The translations under genes and the position numbers were made by a program. From positions 1 to 6,194 of the forward strand of contig DASSHC010000281.1 in assembly GCA_035693105.1 (NCBI GenBank): 6,194 nt of DNA. Direction: 5' to 3'. Below, piece after piece: positions 5,321 to 6,194 of the stretch (within the stretch, counting starts at the first letter, position 1; the number at the start of each line of letters is the position of its first letter). Below the pieces are notes generated by a model. That model was given only the letters and a program-made list of their open reading frames with translations, did no database searches and had not been told where the DNA came from. Source of the stretch: DASSHC01 sp035693105 (GTDB lineage: Bacteria > Chloroflexota > Chloroflexia > Thermomicrobiales > Thermomicrobiaceae).

Positions 5321-5362
5321 GCTCGTTGTCCTCCAGTCTTTCGCAACCGCCGAGTTCGTTAA

Positions 5363-5390
5363 ATCATACCCCCACTTGGCCACCTGTCAA
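5363..5390 (-). promoter_or_regulatory. Strong sigma70-type promoter of the Fe-S carrier gene
   Basis: On the minus strand, TTGACA (complement of 5385-5390) is followed by a 16-base spacer and TATGAT (complement of 5363-5368), matching consensus at six and five positions. The -35 overlaps the TGA stop of the upstream DUF692 gene. A start near 5356 gives a leader of about 36 bases, which fixes the carrier's start at 5320. Confidence 0.75.
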
Positions 5391-6190
5391 TCCGGTGCGG
5401 GTGCAACAACCGTGCCGGCACTGGCGACGATCCCGCGCAACCGTTCCACCTGCTGGCGCAAACGCGCGGCGTCCCGATCGTATTCCAGCACCACCGCCCG
5501 CGGCGCGCACTGACCCAGCAGCCACCGCAGCACCTCCTCGTCCTCGGCGGTCAGCTCGCGGTGGCTGTCGTCCAGCCGCGCGCCCAGCCGCCGTGGCCCG
5601 CTGAGATGCACCTCGACCACGCGCTCCAGCGGCAGCCGCGCCAGGTAGTCGATCGGCTCGTAGCCCAGCCAGTCGGCGCTGACGCGCAGGTGCGCCAGGT
5701 CGAGCAGCAGCCCGCACTCGGCCCCCGCCACGACCTCCGCGATGAAATCCGGCTGGCAGATGTGCTCGTAGGCGCCCTCGGGGCAGTAGTCCAGGTTCTC
5801 CAACAGCAGCGGCACATCCAGCCGCTCGCGCAGGAAGCGCGCGGCGGCGGTCGTCCGCTCCAGGCAGACGGCGCGGTCGAGCGGCGCGGAGTCGGGCAGC
5901 ATGTGGCCCGCGAAGCGCACCCGCTCGGCGCTGAAGCCGAGGTGCAGGCTGAACCAGGGGCTGCCGGTGCGTGCGATCGCCGCCGCCGCGCGCTCGGCCC
6001 ACTCCTCGCTCAGGATCCCTGGCGTGGTCAGGCTGAAGTCGAGATCGAGATTGTGCAAGAGCACGGGAACCGGCGGCAACTTCGCCGCCAGCCCCCAACC
6101 ATTGACCTCGATCAGGTCGATCAGCGGCAACACCTCGCGCGCCGCGGGCGACCACTTCACCCCCAGCCGTGGGGCGCTGCGCTCAGGCAA
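5387..6190 (-). CDS. DUF692/MNIO-family protein (MbnB/TglH-like putative multinuclear iron oxidase), 5' end uncertain
   Basis: The visible 267 codons form a TIM-barrel-like protein of the DUF692 family, close to its usual length (270-290). Characterised members (MbnB, TglH, ChrH) use two or three iron ions and O2 to modify cysteine residues of ribosomal peptides. Counting from TTG at 6190, conserved-type positions are H46 (LLHNLDLDF), H83 (FSLHLGF), E131-N132 (LLLENLDY), D164 and H167 (LLLDLAHL), H195 (VEVHLSG), D208 and H210 (LDDSHRE), and E236 and D238 (VVLEYDRD), so the full set of candidate iron ligands is present. Where typical members have D-x-x-N in the fourth motif this one has D-x-x-H. 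The start is unsettled: only four bases precede the TTG, so an upstream start outside the window is possible. No DUF2063-type partner or obvious precursor peptide is visible downstream; the next gene, 66 bases on, is the Fe-S carrier with its own promoter. The substrate is unknown. Confidence 0.85.
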   Translation of the reverse strand: MPERSAPRLGVKWSPAAREVLPLIDLIEVNGWGLAAKLPPVPVLLHNLDLDFSLTTPGILSEEWAERAAAAIARTGSPWFSLHLGFSAERVRFAGHMLPDSAPLDRAVCLERTTAAARFLRERLDVPLLLENLDYCPEGAYEHICQPDFIAEVVAGAECGLLLDLAHLRVSADWLGYEPIDYLARLPLERVVEVHLSGPRRLGARLDDSHRELTAEDEEVLRWLLGQCAPRAVVLEYDRDAARLRQQVERLRGIVASAGTVVAPAPD

Positions 6191-6194
6191 GGCG

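Noticed and set aside
4922..5362. A 146-codon plus-strand frame
   Set aside because: It is antisense to the A-type carrier, lies just past the terminator and has no promoter or ribosome site.
4937..5383. A longer version of the Fe-S carrier starting at 5383
   Set aside because: The extra codons overlap the -10 box and predicted transcript start, and the ATG at 5320 has the far better ribosome site.
5364..6155. A 263-codon minus-strand frame overlapping the DUF692 gene
   Set aside because: It is the same strand in a shifted frame, extremely Arg/Ala/Gly-rich, while the other frame carries the full DUF692 motif set.

Overview
This is a GC-rich bacterial window, most likely from a member of the Chloroflexota near the Thermomicrobia. 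That placement is inferred from overall composition, the style of the lipoprotein linker (Thr/Ala/Gly/Pro-rich after the lipobox) and the gene complement; no rRNA or taxonomic marker is present. Promoters look like ordinary sigma70/sigmaA sites (TTGACA plus TATNNT) and most genes carry a clear GGAG-type ribosome binding site.

Layout. (1) 1-466, minus: the N-terminal part of a peptide/nickel-type ABC transporter substrate-binding lipoprotein, which runs off the left edge. (2) 736-1866, plus: a ferritin-like domain fused to a VIT1/CCC1 membrane domain, an MbfA-like iron or manganese transporter. (3) 1873-3007, minus: three consecutive small membrane protein genes of unknown function. They lie downstream of, and on the same strand as, a tRNA-Leu(UAG) at 3123-3204. 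(4) 3205-3566: a gene-free stretch with a strong plus-strand promoter and a leader that can form two hairpins, leading into an orphan 81-aa gene (3567-3812). (5) 3855-4867, plus: a second strong promoter, a 175-aa protein with a degenerate receiver fold that lacks the phospho-acceptor Asp, a pair of abutting short dyads, and a 74-aa orphan gene. (6) 4886-4913: a near-ideal hairpin terminator that serves both converging units. (7) 4937-6190, minus: a DUF692/MNIO-family putative iron enzyme (start at or beyond the right edge), followed by an A-type iron-sulfur carrier (IscA/ErpA/SufA family) with its own strong promoter overlapping the DUF692 stop codon.

Three of the recognisable genes deal with iron: the ferritin-VIT1 fusion (sequestration/export), the A-type carrier (Fe-S assembly) and the DUF692 protein (a family of multi-iron peptide-modifying oxidases). 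They are not one operon, so a joint role is only a suggestion. The parts most worth a second look are the DUF692 enzyme beside a carrier with an extra Cys-Gly-Cys-Gly-His C-terminus, the receiver-like protein without phosphorylation residues, and the structured leader at 3413-3566. I found no mobile element, CRISPR array, integrase or clear sign of recent transfer.
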